Assembly: GCA_028641055.1 (NCBI GenBank)
Contig: CM054059.1
Location: 431,896,332-431,960,331 of the forward strand
Reading direction: 5' to 3'
Length of the DNA stretch: 64,000 nt
Source of the DNA: Alopecurus myosuroides
Lineage: Eukaryota; Streptophyta; Magnoliopsida; Poales; Poaceae
The notes below the pieces were generated by a model, which searched no databases, was not told the DNA's origin, and saw nothing but the letters and a program-made list of their open reading frames with translations. Below are positions 23,071 to 32,544 of this stretch, one piece after another. The position numbers were made by a program, and so were the translations under genes. Numbering within the stretch: position 1 is the first letter of the stretch; every line of letters begins with the position of its first letter.

Positions 23071-23627
23071 TGTCGAGACATCGTAGTAGTTTTCATAGAC
23101 GGGGGTGCCATGAGACTACGGTAGAGACGTGGGGTAACGGGATCGCGTAGTTAAGGTTGAACACAGGATTTACCCAGGTTCGGTACGTCGCGACAGTACA
23201 ACGAGCCTACTCCTGCACTTCTCACTAATCAGGACTAAAGCCTGTAAAACAGGGTTACAATATGAGGGTTTAGATCTAAGCTACTCGACGAGGATGAGCT
23301 TCTCGGCGAGTTGGCGTAGAGCTTCTCTGTTATTCGTCTCCTTGTTTAATCTATCTCCCGTCCGGCTTTATATAATAGCCGGATTAGGGCTTACAGAATA
23401 GGAAACCTAGAGGACTACGGTAACTTGTAACTTGGAAAGCAAGGAATCCGTCTTCTCCTCCAAGCCAGATCACCTGGGCCGTGATCCGGGTTCTTCTAGA
23501 ATCCAGCTTCCGTGCGTCGGGTTACTGGGCCGCCTAATGGACCTGAGCCCACTATCACTTAGGCCACCCTGGTAATCCGGCACTTTACCTACCATCTTCT
23601 ATATCCCTATTTGGTATATATCCGACA
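23071..23627 (-). repeat. Gypsy B 3' LTR
   Basis: 557 bp, TGTCG...CCGACA on the plus strand. It differs from the partner at 34648-35204 at about ten positions by eye. Its right side is the polypurine tract (minus-strand TTGGGGGCTAC, 23628-23638). Confidence 0.93.
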
Positions 23628-24020
23628 GTAGCCCCCAAGAAGGATTAAAACTCTGATTCTCCGTCTTTCGCCAAATATACTTTGTCCGAGAAATATTGAT
23701 TCAGCAGTCTTGATTCTTCGTATTCTTATTTTGAAAGAGATGGTAACATGAAACTCGGAATCCTGAAAATCCGGCTTTTCTCTCACGATCCTTCGCAGAA
23801 AAGGAACTTCTTACGTCAGCGCCTGAGTCATGCTGACGCAAGGGACGTTTGGGTTTCACGCGGGAAACCCTGCAACGTATCTCTGACAGATTCTCACGGG
23901 AAACGAGGAGATAGTCATTATTTCCCTTTCGATTCATTTCCCGAATTTTCCGGCGAGTGACACGCGTTAAACATCCAACGGTCAAATAGCCGTTGGCACG
24001 TATCTTGACGGATTTCCAGC

Positions 24021-24029
24021 TATAAATAG
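24021..24029 (+). promoter_or_regulatory. TATA box of the antisense gene of B
   Basis: TATAAATAG, 145 bp before the ATG at 24166 and outside the LTR. Its distance from the coding start and plus-strand orientation fit a promoter independent of the element's own LTR transcription. Confidence 0.65.
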
Positions 24030-24165
24030 CCGTCCTCGTCCTCATCGAAAATCTTCCGCTCTCTTCACTGCCCACGCCATTGACGCACGCAAGCTTTCGA
24101 GCGAGGTACTGTCCCGAGCGCACTTCACCTCCAAAGCACACCGGAACACACCGCGCCGCCAGGAA

Positions 24166-27106
24166 ATGGCAGCCTCATCGTCCTTGCCCACTCGCGCCGC
24201 CATCGACGACCTTATCGGTGACCTAGATCCACAGCTAGGGTCACCCAAGCACGCCGGCGACGAGCCGGAGAAAACCGCGGCCTTCGCGGCGGGCGGAGAG
24301 AACCTTTCCGCCGCCGCGAACGTTGCGGGCGCGAGCTCCGCAGCTTCCCCGCCGTTTGCCCCTGAAACGGCGGAGGAGAAGATCCCGTTTCAAGTCAACG
24401 AACACGCTACGACCGAAGAAGCAGAATTTTTTGGCAACTGGAATCCGAGTAATTCTTCCCTCGTCCTCCTTCGACAAATGTCAAAGGATGGATTAATAGT
24501 TAAAGGCAAATGGCGAAACTCAGATGGTGAACTCGAGCCCAGACCGAAAGACGGAGAACGTGTCCTCCTTACCTCTCACATTCCGCGAGGTATGGGTTTA
24601 CCTCCTTCTGCCTTCTTCATAGACATCCTTAACTATTACGGCGTCCAACCACATAACCTCTCTCCAAACTCCATCCTCTATCTAGCTAGTTTCCAAGCTC
24701 TTTTTGAAGGATATCTCGGAATAGCTCCTAGTCTAGTTTTTTGGCAATATTGTTTTGAAGTAAAACATAACATCATAGAAGGCATTTCCCCTATCTGTGG
24801 AACTATATATTTCACTCTTCGGAAATATAGAGAGGATTGGTTCCCGAGGATACAAATGCCAGAACCCGCCAAATCCTGGCTTGGTTCTTTCTTTTATCAT
24901 GAGGACATCCCGTTCCCTGGCAAGGAAATCGGGGTTCCTCCATTTGTTAATTCCGCTGCCATTCCTCGAGAGAGTTGGACAGTTGAAGCAGTTGAGACAT
25001 TGCCGGAAAATCTAATGAAGATAAAGCGCCGTATCGCCAAGCTTACTTCTTCCAAACCTTCTTTAACTGGGAAGGACACTGTTTTATGCTGGTTCGGACG
25101 TTGTATTCAGCCCCTTTCATTTCGTTCCCGGCTACTTTGCGAATACAAAGGGCCAGAAGATAGCATGAGGGGAACAGATAAAGCCTATACCAAGAAAGAT
25201 TTTATAAAGCGGCTTCATCAACTGGTCGCCACCAGCACTCAAATTGAAGAAAACCTAGCCATTTATCACGTGGAAAATCTGGTTCCTAAGGTATTTATAC
25301 TTTCCTTGTTTCCGAGTTTTTCTCAGATTAACTTCTTTCTCTGCCTTTTAATATGTGTTTAATTCTTTCCTAGTTCAACGAACTCCGAGGAAATGATTTT
25401 GCTTCCGACGCCGAACTCAGCGAATTACATGCTAGGTTTTACAACAACCGGAAGCGCAAAAGGCAGGTGACTTTCGAGAAAATGGTAACTGTTGACGGAA
25501 TTCCTATCGCCACGTCCAGGTACTTTACTGGAGTTTTCCTAGTTATCATTCTCCTTCGATTCTTCGAGATTTTTACTTCTCGGATATCCTCCTTTCAGAC
25601 TTGCCCCGACTCCTCTAAAGGCGAAGAAGTTGAAGAAACATAAAGCTGCTATTAAAGAAGAATCTTCTTCTGCGACCATGGGCATGAGGGAAAAAACAAA
25701 AGCACAGACGGGCGGAAATCCTCGATCATCTGTTGGAAACGAACCCATTCCCAATCTGGACAACGATGTCCAGATAAAAGAAGAGCCATTCGACGACCTC
25801 GGATATATTCGTCCGGAGGCTAAAAAATTCTTTGCTCCTGCCCCTCTGATTCGCCCTTGGCCACAAGGCGGATTAGTTATTCGCAATGATATCGTATTTT
25901 CACCTCGTCAGGTCATACAGGATGGCCTACATCACGTTGGAATTCTTTTCTCAGATTACGCACAAGAATTCAACGAGACATTGGCCAGCTTGCGAGAGAT
26001 GAGCCAGGTATTATCTCTAGCCCCCAAGCATTAAGTTGAAAACCTGATTTCTTCTTAATGTTTCTTACTATGCTTGTTCATATTTAAGCATTTGGTTTTC
26101 ATTTCCGAGTTTCAGCATTCTGCCGATGCTATAAACTTAGAAGTTTTTAACAAACTTAATATCAAGAATGAAGAAGTGAGAACTCTTCAATCTATTATTG
26201 AGTTAAAAATCAACGAGCTGGCATCATCTCAGCTACAGCTATCGGAAGCAACAGGTATTTACTCTGTGCAGTTGTTTCTCTGGAAAATTTTTGCCGAATT
26301 TTTGTAAACTCGGAATATTTTCTCGCCCTCCAGCCGCTTTAGCTAAAGCCAAAGAATTAGCGGAAGACGCCGTCAATGCCTCTCGGCTCCGTGAGGAAAA
26401 CTCGAACCTTCGAAAGGAGCTTTTGAAAGTTCAAGAAGACCTGGAAGCCAGCAATCTGGCCCTTGGGATTGCTCGATCCAAGGCTTCGTTGCAGGCAGCG
26501 GAAGATAAATCTGTCATCAATGATTTGGAAAGTATGCTAATCCCGCGCATGAAAGAAAGCACCGAGATTGACAAGGTTCTTGGTAAGTTAACTCCTTTTA
26601 CCAATGTCTTCAAGTCTTATTTCCTGTATCTTTTCACTTAACATTTTCCTTTTTTCGAAAAAACAGGAAACTTTCCAGGAATTTCTCGGATTGAAAAGAT
26701 CCGAGCTTTTGGGGAGGTGTGGAACGCAATCAGAAATGCAGGAATGCAGCTGATTAACAAATTCCTTCCCACAAGCACTATAGAATTCTCGGAAGTTTAC
26801 AAACTTCTGGGTGCCATCACAGAGGTTGCGGAGTCGAAAGAATCCATTCTACGCTCAGCTGCACGAGGTGGTGCGCGCATGGCACTCGGCCTTATGCGTC
26901 TACATTATCCTGATGCCAAATCCTGGCGCATAGCATCAGGTGTCCCTCAAGGATACACGGAAACCCAACGGAATACAATCTTTGATGAAATCCAAGGGCA
27001 CGCTACCAAGATTGCCTCTATGGTTAATATTTCCATCACCTATCCAGAAGAAGAAGTGCCTGCAGCCCCCGAGAATGATAGCAGCGATGAAGACTCGGAT
27101 GTTTGA
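24166..27106 (+). CDS. Antisense accessory gene of Gypsy B (Transposase_28-like), six exons
   Basis: Lies on the strand opposite gag-pol between integrase and 3' LTR. Exons by GT-AG reading: 24166-25290, 25374-25519, 25599-26007, 26116-26254, 26334-26582, 26667-27106. Total 2508 nt, 835 codons plus stop, with no stop inside. Exon 1 holds the domain seen in the putative gypsy-type transposon family PF04195 (HIPRGMGLPPSAFFIDILNY, YGVQPHNLSPNSI, FQALFEGYLGI). Exon 3 is Lys-rich with possible nuclear signals (KAKKLKKHK). Exons 4-5 are heptad-rich coiled coil. Exon 6 is a conserved C-terminal helical domain with an acidic tail. The function is unknown. All introns are 76-109 nt, normal for plants. 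The same arrangement exists in element A. Confidence 0.85.
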
Positions 27107-27720
27107 AGAAGTGCACTTGACCTGGATGATAGATATAGGAGCATTTATTTTTACAATGTAATTCATATTGTAATGCTTCTATTCCTTTTGTCGAAACAAG
27201 AACTCCGCCTTTTGCAGTTTTGAATTATGAAATTCCTTGCAAGTTTTTTCGGGTTTGACTATTCCTTTATCTTCTAAGTCTTCTGGCATGTGCATTTTAA
27301 CTGCCCTTTAGTCTGTGAAAAAATGACTTAAATGAAACATCATGTTGAGTAACTGGCTATAACCCATCAGTTTTAACTCAAAAACATGGATCATACTAAA
27401 GACATTTTTACGAACTAGCTTTAGTGACCCAACGCACGACCAATCAGATGATGCTTAGAGAAAGGTAAGGAATTTTTTGAAACTTGGGCACGCAGGCACA
27501 ATCCGAATTTCCTTTAGCCGTTGGCAGGCTGAATCATTCAGCTTTTAAACACCGAGCACGCAGGCACAATTCGGGTTAACATTGAGTATTTTGTAAGATC
27601 ATTGGGAAATAGATAAGATGGAATAATGTTTTGTACTATAATGAACTTGTAAAAACATGGATATCAAAATTCCGACTTCCTTATTTCATGATCTCAAAAG
27701 ATGTTTACATAGAGATTGAA
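27107..27720. other. Non-coding stretch between antisense gene and integrase of B
   Basis: AT-rich and without protein-like ORFs. It holds the 3' flanks of two convergent coding regions. A phrase (GCACGCAGGCACAAT.C) occurs twice, at about 27488 and 27548. Confidence 0.5.
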
Positions 27721-28746
27721 CTAAGTATAGAAGGGACGTAACTGCTGGATGCTCCAAGGCCTTTTTGTCTCTCCTAGCTCATCATCTATTTTTCTCTTTC
27801 TTTTGCGATTCGGCTTCTCTGGATCATCTTCCGTATCTCGAATATCGACAAGATAATATGATCCATTCTTCATGGCTTTACTTATGACGAATGGTCCTTC
27901 CCAAACTGGGGCTAACTTGTGCTTCCTTTGCTGTACCAGCCTCAGCACTAAGTCACCTTCTTTAAAAGAACGATGCCTGATTTTCCGACTATGGTAACGT
28001 CGCAAACCTTGCTGGTAAATGGCGGATCTTTGAAGCACAAGCTCTCGCTCCTCTTCTAAGAGATCGACGGCGTCCTGTCGTGCTTCTTCGGCATCTGAGT
28101 CATCGAAATCCTGCACTCTAGGGCTGTCATGGATCATATCCGTTGGAAGAATAGCTTCCGCACCGTAAACTAGGAAAAACGGGGTTTGCCCAGTTGACCT
28201 ATTTGGCGTCGTTCGAATACTCCAAAGCACAGAAGGTAATTCCTCTACCCATGCTCCAGCTGCTCTATGAAGAGGAGATTCGAGTCTTGGGCGTATTCCT
28301 TGCAGGATTGAGCTATTCATTCTTTCAACCTGCCCATTGGATTGCGGGTGCGCTACAGATGCAAGATCTAGGCGTATTCCCGTTTGTTGGCAATATTTTG
28401 CCAATTCTCCAATGGAGAAATTTGTCCCGTTGTCAGTTATTATGCTGTGTGGGACGCCATACCTTATTACTAAATCAATGATGAAATTTCTGGCAGTTGC
28501 ACCATCCAGCTTTTTGATGGGTTTGGCCTCCACCCATTTGGTATACTTATCTACTGCTACGAGTAGATGTGTAAGTCCGCCTCTTGCAGTTTTGAACGGT
28601 CCCATCATATCTAGCCCCCAGACCGCAAACGGCCATGTAATGGGAATAGTTTTAAGTGCTTGGGCCGGCAAATTGGTCTGCTTAGCGTAATATTGACACC
28701 CTGCACACGTATTAACTATATGCTCGGCATCTGTCTTGGCTGTTAG
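27721..28746 (-). CDS. Gypsy B integrase (after a stop codon)
   Basis: Same frame as the RT ORF, separated by a TAG at 28747-28749 where Trp is expected. The zinc-binding HHCC region straddles that stop (GHHAQ upstream, CAGCQYY downstream). The core has the three acidic residues in GLDMMGP, TDNGTNF and GQVERMN. The C-terminal part (WEGPFVI, SIQQLRPFYT) resembles the usual Gypsy integrase tail. The enzyme inserts the cDNA into the genome. The stop would truncate the polyprotein before the core. Confidence 0.9.
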   Translation of the reverse strand, partial: LTAKTDAEHIVNTCAGCQYYAKQTNLPAQALKTIPITWPFAVWGLDMMGPFKTARGGLTHLLVAVDKYTKWVEAKPIKKLDGATARNFIIDLVIRYGVPHSIITDNGTNFSIGELAKYCQQTGIRLDLASVAHPQSNGQVERMNSSILQGIRPRLESPLHRAAGAWVEELPSVLWSIRTTPNRSTGQTPFFLVYGAEAILPTDMIHDSPRVQDFDDSDAEEARQDAVDLLEEERELVLQRSAIYQQGLRRYHSRKIRHRSFKEGDLVLRLVQQRKHKLAPVWEGPFVISKAMKNGSYYLVDIRDTEDDPEKPNRKRKRKIDDELGETKRPWSIQQLRPFYT

Positions 28747-30954
28747 CTAGAAAAACCCAGCGCGGAATGCTTTTTTGACTATGCTTTTTGATTGAGCATG
28801 GTGTCCGCAATCGCCGGCATGGATTTCTTCCAGTATTTCTCTTCCTTCTTCTAGTGAGATGCACCGCTGAAAAATTCCAGAAGTACTGCGTTTATATAAG
28901 CAGCCGTCAATTACCGCGTATCCTTTGCATCGACGCTGTATTTGTCTTTGCAAGACTTCGTCTGCTCCTTCCGGGTACTTCTGATTGACTAAGAATTTTA
29001 AGTACGGAATTGTCCAGTCCGGCTTAACGAGCATGACTTCGATTGATTCAGACGCCAGAGGATAATCAACGTCTCCACCTTTTATGGACGACTCATGCAA
29101 GTGCTGGACGAATACCCCTGGTGGTAAGGTTTTTACCCTTTCTGATCCCATGCGGGCTAGTGCATCCGCGTTCCAATTTTCCTCCCTTTTGATGTGAAGG
29201 ACCTCGAATCCAAAGAAACAGATGGCGAACTCGTCTACCGTTCTCCGATATTCGGCCATTATAGGGCTTTTTGCGTCCCAGGTTTGGTTGAGCTGATGCT
29301 GCACCAAATCCGAGTCGCCATAGCACAAGATGCGCTTTACTCCTATTTCTTTTGCAATATGCAAGCCATGAAGCAGAGCTTCGTATTCTGCCACGTTATT
29401 ACTGGCGTTGAAGTGTATTTGCAATATGTACTCCATTGTGTCTCCCTTAGGAGATTTTAAGACTACGCCAGCTCCAGCTCCTTCCTTCATCTTGGATCCG
29501 TCAAAGTGCATGATCCAGTACTCGGACTCCGGCATCGGTGTTTTTTCCATTGCTTCCGTCCAGTCGGCAACAAAGTCTGCCAAAACTTGGGATTTTATGG
29601 CCGTCCTTGGCTGGTACTTAATGTCGAAGGCTGCCAGCTCAATGCCCCATTTGGCTACTCGGTCGGTTGCCTCCGCATTGTTTATAATATCTCCTAGTGG
29701 TGCTTTACTAACCACTGTTATGGAATGCCCTTGGAAGTAATGGCGCAATTTTCTAGATGCGAAAAATACACCATATGCCAGTTTCTGGTAGTGTGGGTAC
29801 CTTTGTTTTGACTCGGAAAAAACTTCGCTTATGTAATATACCGGATGTTGATCTGGTATGCTTTGTTCTTCCTTTATCCGCTCCACAATGATTACCGCAC
29901 TAATAACCCGATTTGTAGCCGTAAGGTATAATAACATGGGTTCTTCGTCTTTTGGCGATGCCAAAATCGGAGCTTTTATCAAAGTTTCCTTCAACTGGGT
30001 CAGCGCCGCATCGGCCTCTTCTGTCCATTCGAACTTGTCGGATTTTCTCAGCAGCTTGTATAGTGGTAAGGCTTTATCCCCTAGCCGACTAATAAATCTG
30101 CTGACGGCTGCGGCAGAACCCGTCAGTCTTTGGACATCTTTGACGCACGTAGGTTTCGTGATGTTCAAGATTGCCTTGATCTTTTCCGGGTTAACTTCTA
30201 TTCCTCTGTGAGAAACGATGAAACCCAGAAGTTTTCCTGAGGGAACCCCGAATACGCACTTAGATGGATTCAACTTCATCTTGTAAGTGCGCAAGTTTTC
30301 GAAAGTTTCTCGCAAATCCTCAAGGAGTGTATCTTTTTCCTTGGTTACGACAGCAATATCGTCCACGTAAACATGGACGTTTTTGCCAATCTGACTGTGC
30401 AAACAACGTTGCATGCAGCGCTGGTAGGTTGCACCTGCGTTCTTCAGGCCGAATGGCATGGTTACATAATAGTACGTCCCGTACGGGGTTATGAAAGAAG
30501 TCTTGATTTGATCTTCCTTTTTCATGCGTATTTGGTGGTACCCGGAGTATGCATCCAAAAAGCACAAAAGTTCGAAGCCTGCAGTGGCGTCTATTATTTG
30601 ATCGATTCGCGGTAGCGCGAACCTATCTTTTGGACACAACTTGTTCAAACCTGTGTAATCTATACACATTCTAAGAGCGGTAGTGTCTTTCTTCGGTACT
30701 AATACCGAATTTGCGGACCAGTCAGTATGGATTACTTCCTTGATGAAATCCGCTGCTAAAAGCCGGATAATTTCCTTGCCAATAGCCTTCCGTCTCCTTC
30801 CGTCAAATCGACGCAGACCTTGTTTGACGGGTTTTGATCCAGGAATAACCTTGAGTTGGTGCTCAGCAAGTTCCCTGGGTACGCCTGGCATGTCCGCTGG
30901 ACACCAGGCAAAAATATCCCAGTTCTTACGGAGGAACTTGATGAGCTCGCCTTC
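28747..30954 (-). CDS. Gypsy B reverse transcriptase-RNase H
   Basis: An open frame from the TAG at 30955-30957 (a Gln codon CAG would fit) to the TAG at 28747. It contains FAWCPADMPG, ALPRIDQIID, FLDAYSGYHQI, MPFGLKNAGATYQR and YVDD (RT catalytic box). The RNase H follows with an intact first aspartate (HFDGSK), YEALLHGL and GDSDLV. The start of the integrase zinc domain (HAGDCGHHAQ) is at the end. It copies element RNA into DNA in the cytoplasmic particle. Confidence 0.92.
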   Translation of the reverse strand, partial: EGELIKFLRKNWDIFAWCPADMPGVPRELAEHQLKVIPGSKPVKQGLRRFDGRRRKAIGKEIIRLLAADFIKEVIHTDWSANSVLVPKKDTTALRMCIDYTGLNKLCPKDRFALPRIDQIIDATAGFELLCFLDAYSGYHQIRMKKEDQIKTSFITPYGTYYYVTMPFGLKNAGATYQRCMQRCLHSQIGKNVHVYVDDIAVVTKEKDTLLEDLRETFENLRTYKMKLNPSKCVFGVPSGKLLGFIVSHRGIEVNPEKIKAILNITKPTCVKDVQRLTGSAAAVSRFISRLGDKALPLYKLLRKSDKFEWTEEADAALTQLKETLIKAPILASPKDEEPMLLYLTATNRVISAVIIVERIKEEQSIPDQHPVYYISEVFSESKQRYPHYQKLAYGVFFASRKLRHYFQGHSITVVSKAPLGDIINNAEATDRVAKWGIELAAFDIKYQPRTAIKSQVLADFVADWTEAMEKTPMPESEYWIMHFDGSKMKEGAGAGVVLKSPKGDTMEYILQIHFNASNNVAEYEALLHGLHIAKEIGVKRILCYGDSDLVQHQLNQTWDAKSPIMAEYRRTVDEFAICFFGFEVLHIKREENWNADALARMGSERVKTLPPGVFVQHLHESSIKGGDVDYPLASESIEVMLVKPDWTIPYLKFLVNQKYPEGADEVLQRQIQRRCKGYAVIDGCLYKRSTSGIFQRCISLEEGREILEEIHAGDCGHHAQSKSIVKKAFRAGFF

Positions 30955-32544
30955 CTATTTGTCAGTCATCCCAGTCCCTACGACGACAAATTTTGTCGGA
31001 TCTTTAGGATCTAGGATTACCTGTCTTGTATTCTCGGACGCCTTGAAGCTGTCTGTTGGCTTCCGGGTTTCTTTTCCTGCCGGCATTTCTGTCGGCGATA
31101 CCTCTTTTGCTAATTCCTTCAGTTCTTCCTTTGCTATGACTCTCTGAGCGCAAAGGGCGTTTTCTTTCTCCAACTCATTCGCCAGCTTGAAATCACCGAC
31201 AATAGTGATTACTCCTCCTTTGGGTCCTGGCATCTTCATCTTGTTATAGATATAACAAGATCTTGCCATGAATTTGGCGAAAGCTGGACGTCCGAGTATT
31301 GCGTGATACACGCTTTCGAACGGCACTACTTCGAAGGATACTTTTTCCTGCCGGAAGTGATCTTTATCTCCGAAGGTGACATCTAGGGAAATTTCTCCTA
31401 GGGATCGTGCTTGCCTGCCAGGAACAATGCCATGGAAGCGTATGTTGCTGTAGTTGAGCTGAGACTCAGAAATCTTCAGATGTTTCAGTGTATCCAGGTA
31501 CATTATGTTAATGCTGGATCCTCCATCCATCAGCACTCTTCTTAGCCTAGTGTTTTGAACAATAGGGCTTACAACAAGAGCTTGTGTGCCGGGTTCAGGG
31601 ATATTTCCGGGATGATCAGACTGATCCCAGATTATCGGTGTGCTGGAGTACTTCAAGAATTTCGGGGTTGCCGGAACAACCGCGTTTATTTCTCGAAGTG
31701 TTCTTTTGGCCACCTTTGCTGACGGAGTTGCTAAGAAAGTTAGCATTGCTTCTCCATCAACTCTCTGAAATTTGGGTTCGCTCTTTCGCTGTTGTTCCTG
31801 GATTTTTTTGTCAGTATCCGATTCACTGTCTTCTTTGTCAGCTTCTGGCTTTTGTTTGGCGGGTTTCCTTTTGGAACCCTTCCCCTTACTTCCGGATCCT
31901 GCACTACCTTTCATGTGTTTATTCAGCCGGCATTGCGCGTTTGTATGGGTGGGTTTCCCAAATTGTGAGTGGTGGACACAAGGTTCCGACTTAATCCTTT
32001 CCCACTCCTCTGGAGTGTAGTTGATTGGATCTGGGTTGCGTCCTTTCCACGTGTTCCCCTTTTCTCCTCCAAAGGCTATGTTGACCTCTTTGGGTTTCAT
32101 CGTTGTTTCTGGAGTTCCTTTTTTGTCAGAACGAGGGGTCTTCTTGGCAAGTATCAGTGATTCGATATTGCCTCCTCTTGCTCTGATGTCGTCTTTGGCT
32201 GCGGCGTGCTCATTGGAGGTTGTAAGCATAGATCCGAGATCTTTGTGCTTTTTGGAACCAACCATGAACGGTACGAGTCCAGGTTTTAGGCCATTGACGA
32301 AAGCATGCATTGCTTGTACGTCAGTTACTCCAGAGCAACTATTCTTCATTGCTGTCCATCTGGAGATGAAATCCACGTATGGTTCATCCTCGAATTGGGT
32401 GCAACGGTTTAGCTGGTTGATGATGTTTGGGCGTTTGTACGTTCCCCGGAAATGCTGAGTGAATACTCTAGCCATATCATCCCAGCTGTCGACAGTTCTT
32501 GATGGTAATCCATTGATCCAATCTCTGGCTCCGTCCAGCAACAT
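30955..32544 (-). CDS. Gypsy B gag C-terminal part and protease
   Basis: A 529-codon frame. It starts inside the Retrotrans_gag core (GARDWINGLPS, YKRPNIINQLNR, HAFVNGLKPG), continues through a Lys/Gly-rich nucleocapsid-like stretch with a partial zinc-type motif, and ends with the aspartic protease (VLMDGGSSINIMY, ILGRPAFAKF). Its first ATG (32544-32542) overlaps the stop of the upstream gag frame as TAATG. Since the gag core is split across that point, a 1-base frame change is more likely than two separate proteins. Confidence 0.87.
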   Translation of the reverse strand: MLLDGARDWINGLPSRTVDSWDDMARVFTQHFRGTYKRPNIINQLNRCTQFEDEPYVDFISRWTAMKNSCSGVTDVQAMHAFVNGLKPGLVPFMVGSKKHKDLGSMLTTSNEHAAAKDDIRARGGNIESLILAKKTPRSDKKGTPETTMKPKEVNIAFGGEKGNTWKGRNPDPINYTPEEWERIKSEPCVHHSQFGKPTHTNAQCRLNKHMKGSAGSGSKGKGSKRKPAKQKPEADKEDSESDTDKKIQEQQRKSEPKFQRVDGEAMLTFLATPSAKVAKRTLREINAVVPATPKFLKYSSTPIIWDQSDHPGNIPEPGTQALVVSPIVQNTRLRRVLMDGGSSINIMYLDTLKHLKISESQLNYSNIRFHGIVPGRQARSLGEISLDVTFGDKDHFRQEKVSFEVVPFESVYHAILGRPAFAKFMARSCYIYNKMKMPGPKGGVITIVGDFKLANELEKENALCAQRVIAKEELKELAKEVSPTEMPAGKETRKPTDSFKASENTRQVILDPKDPTKFVVVGTGMTDK

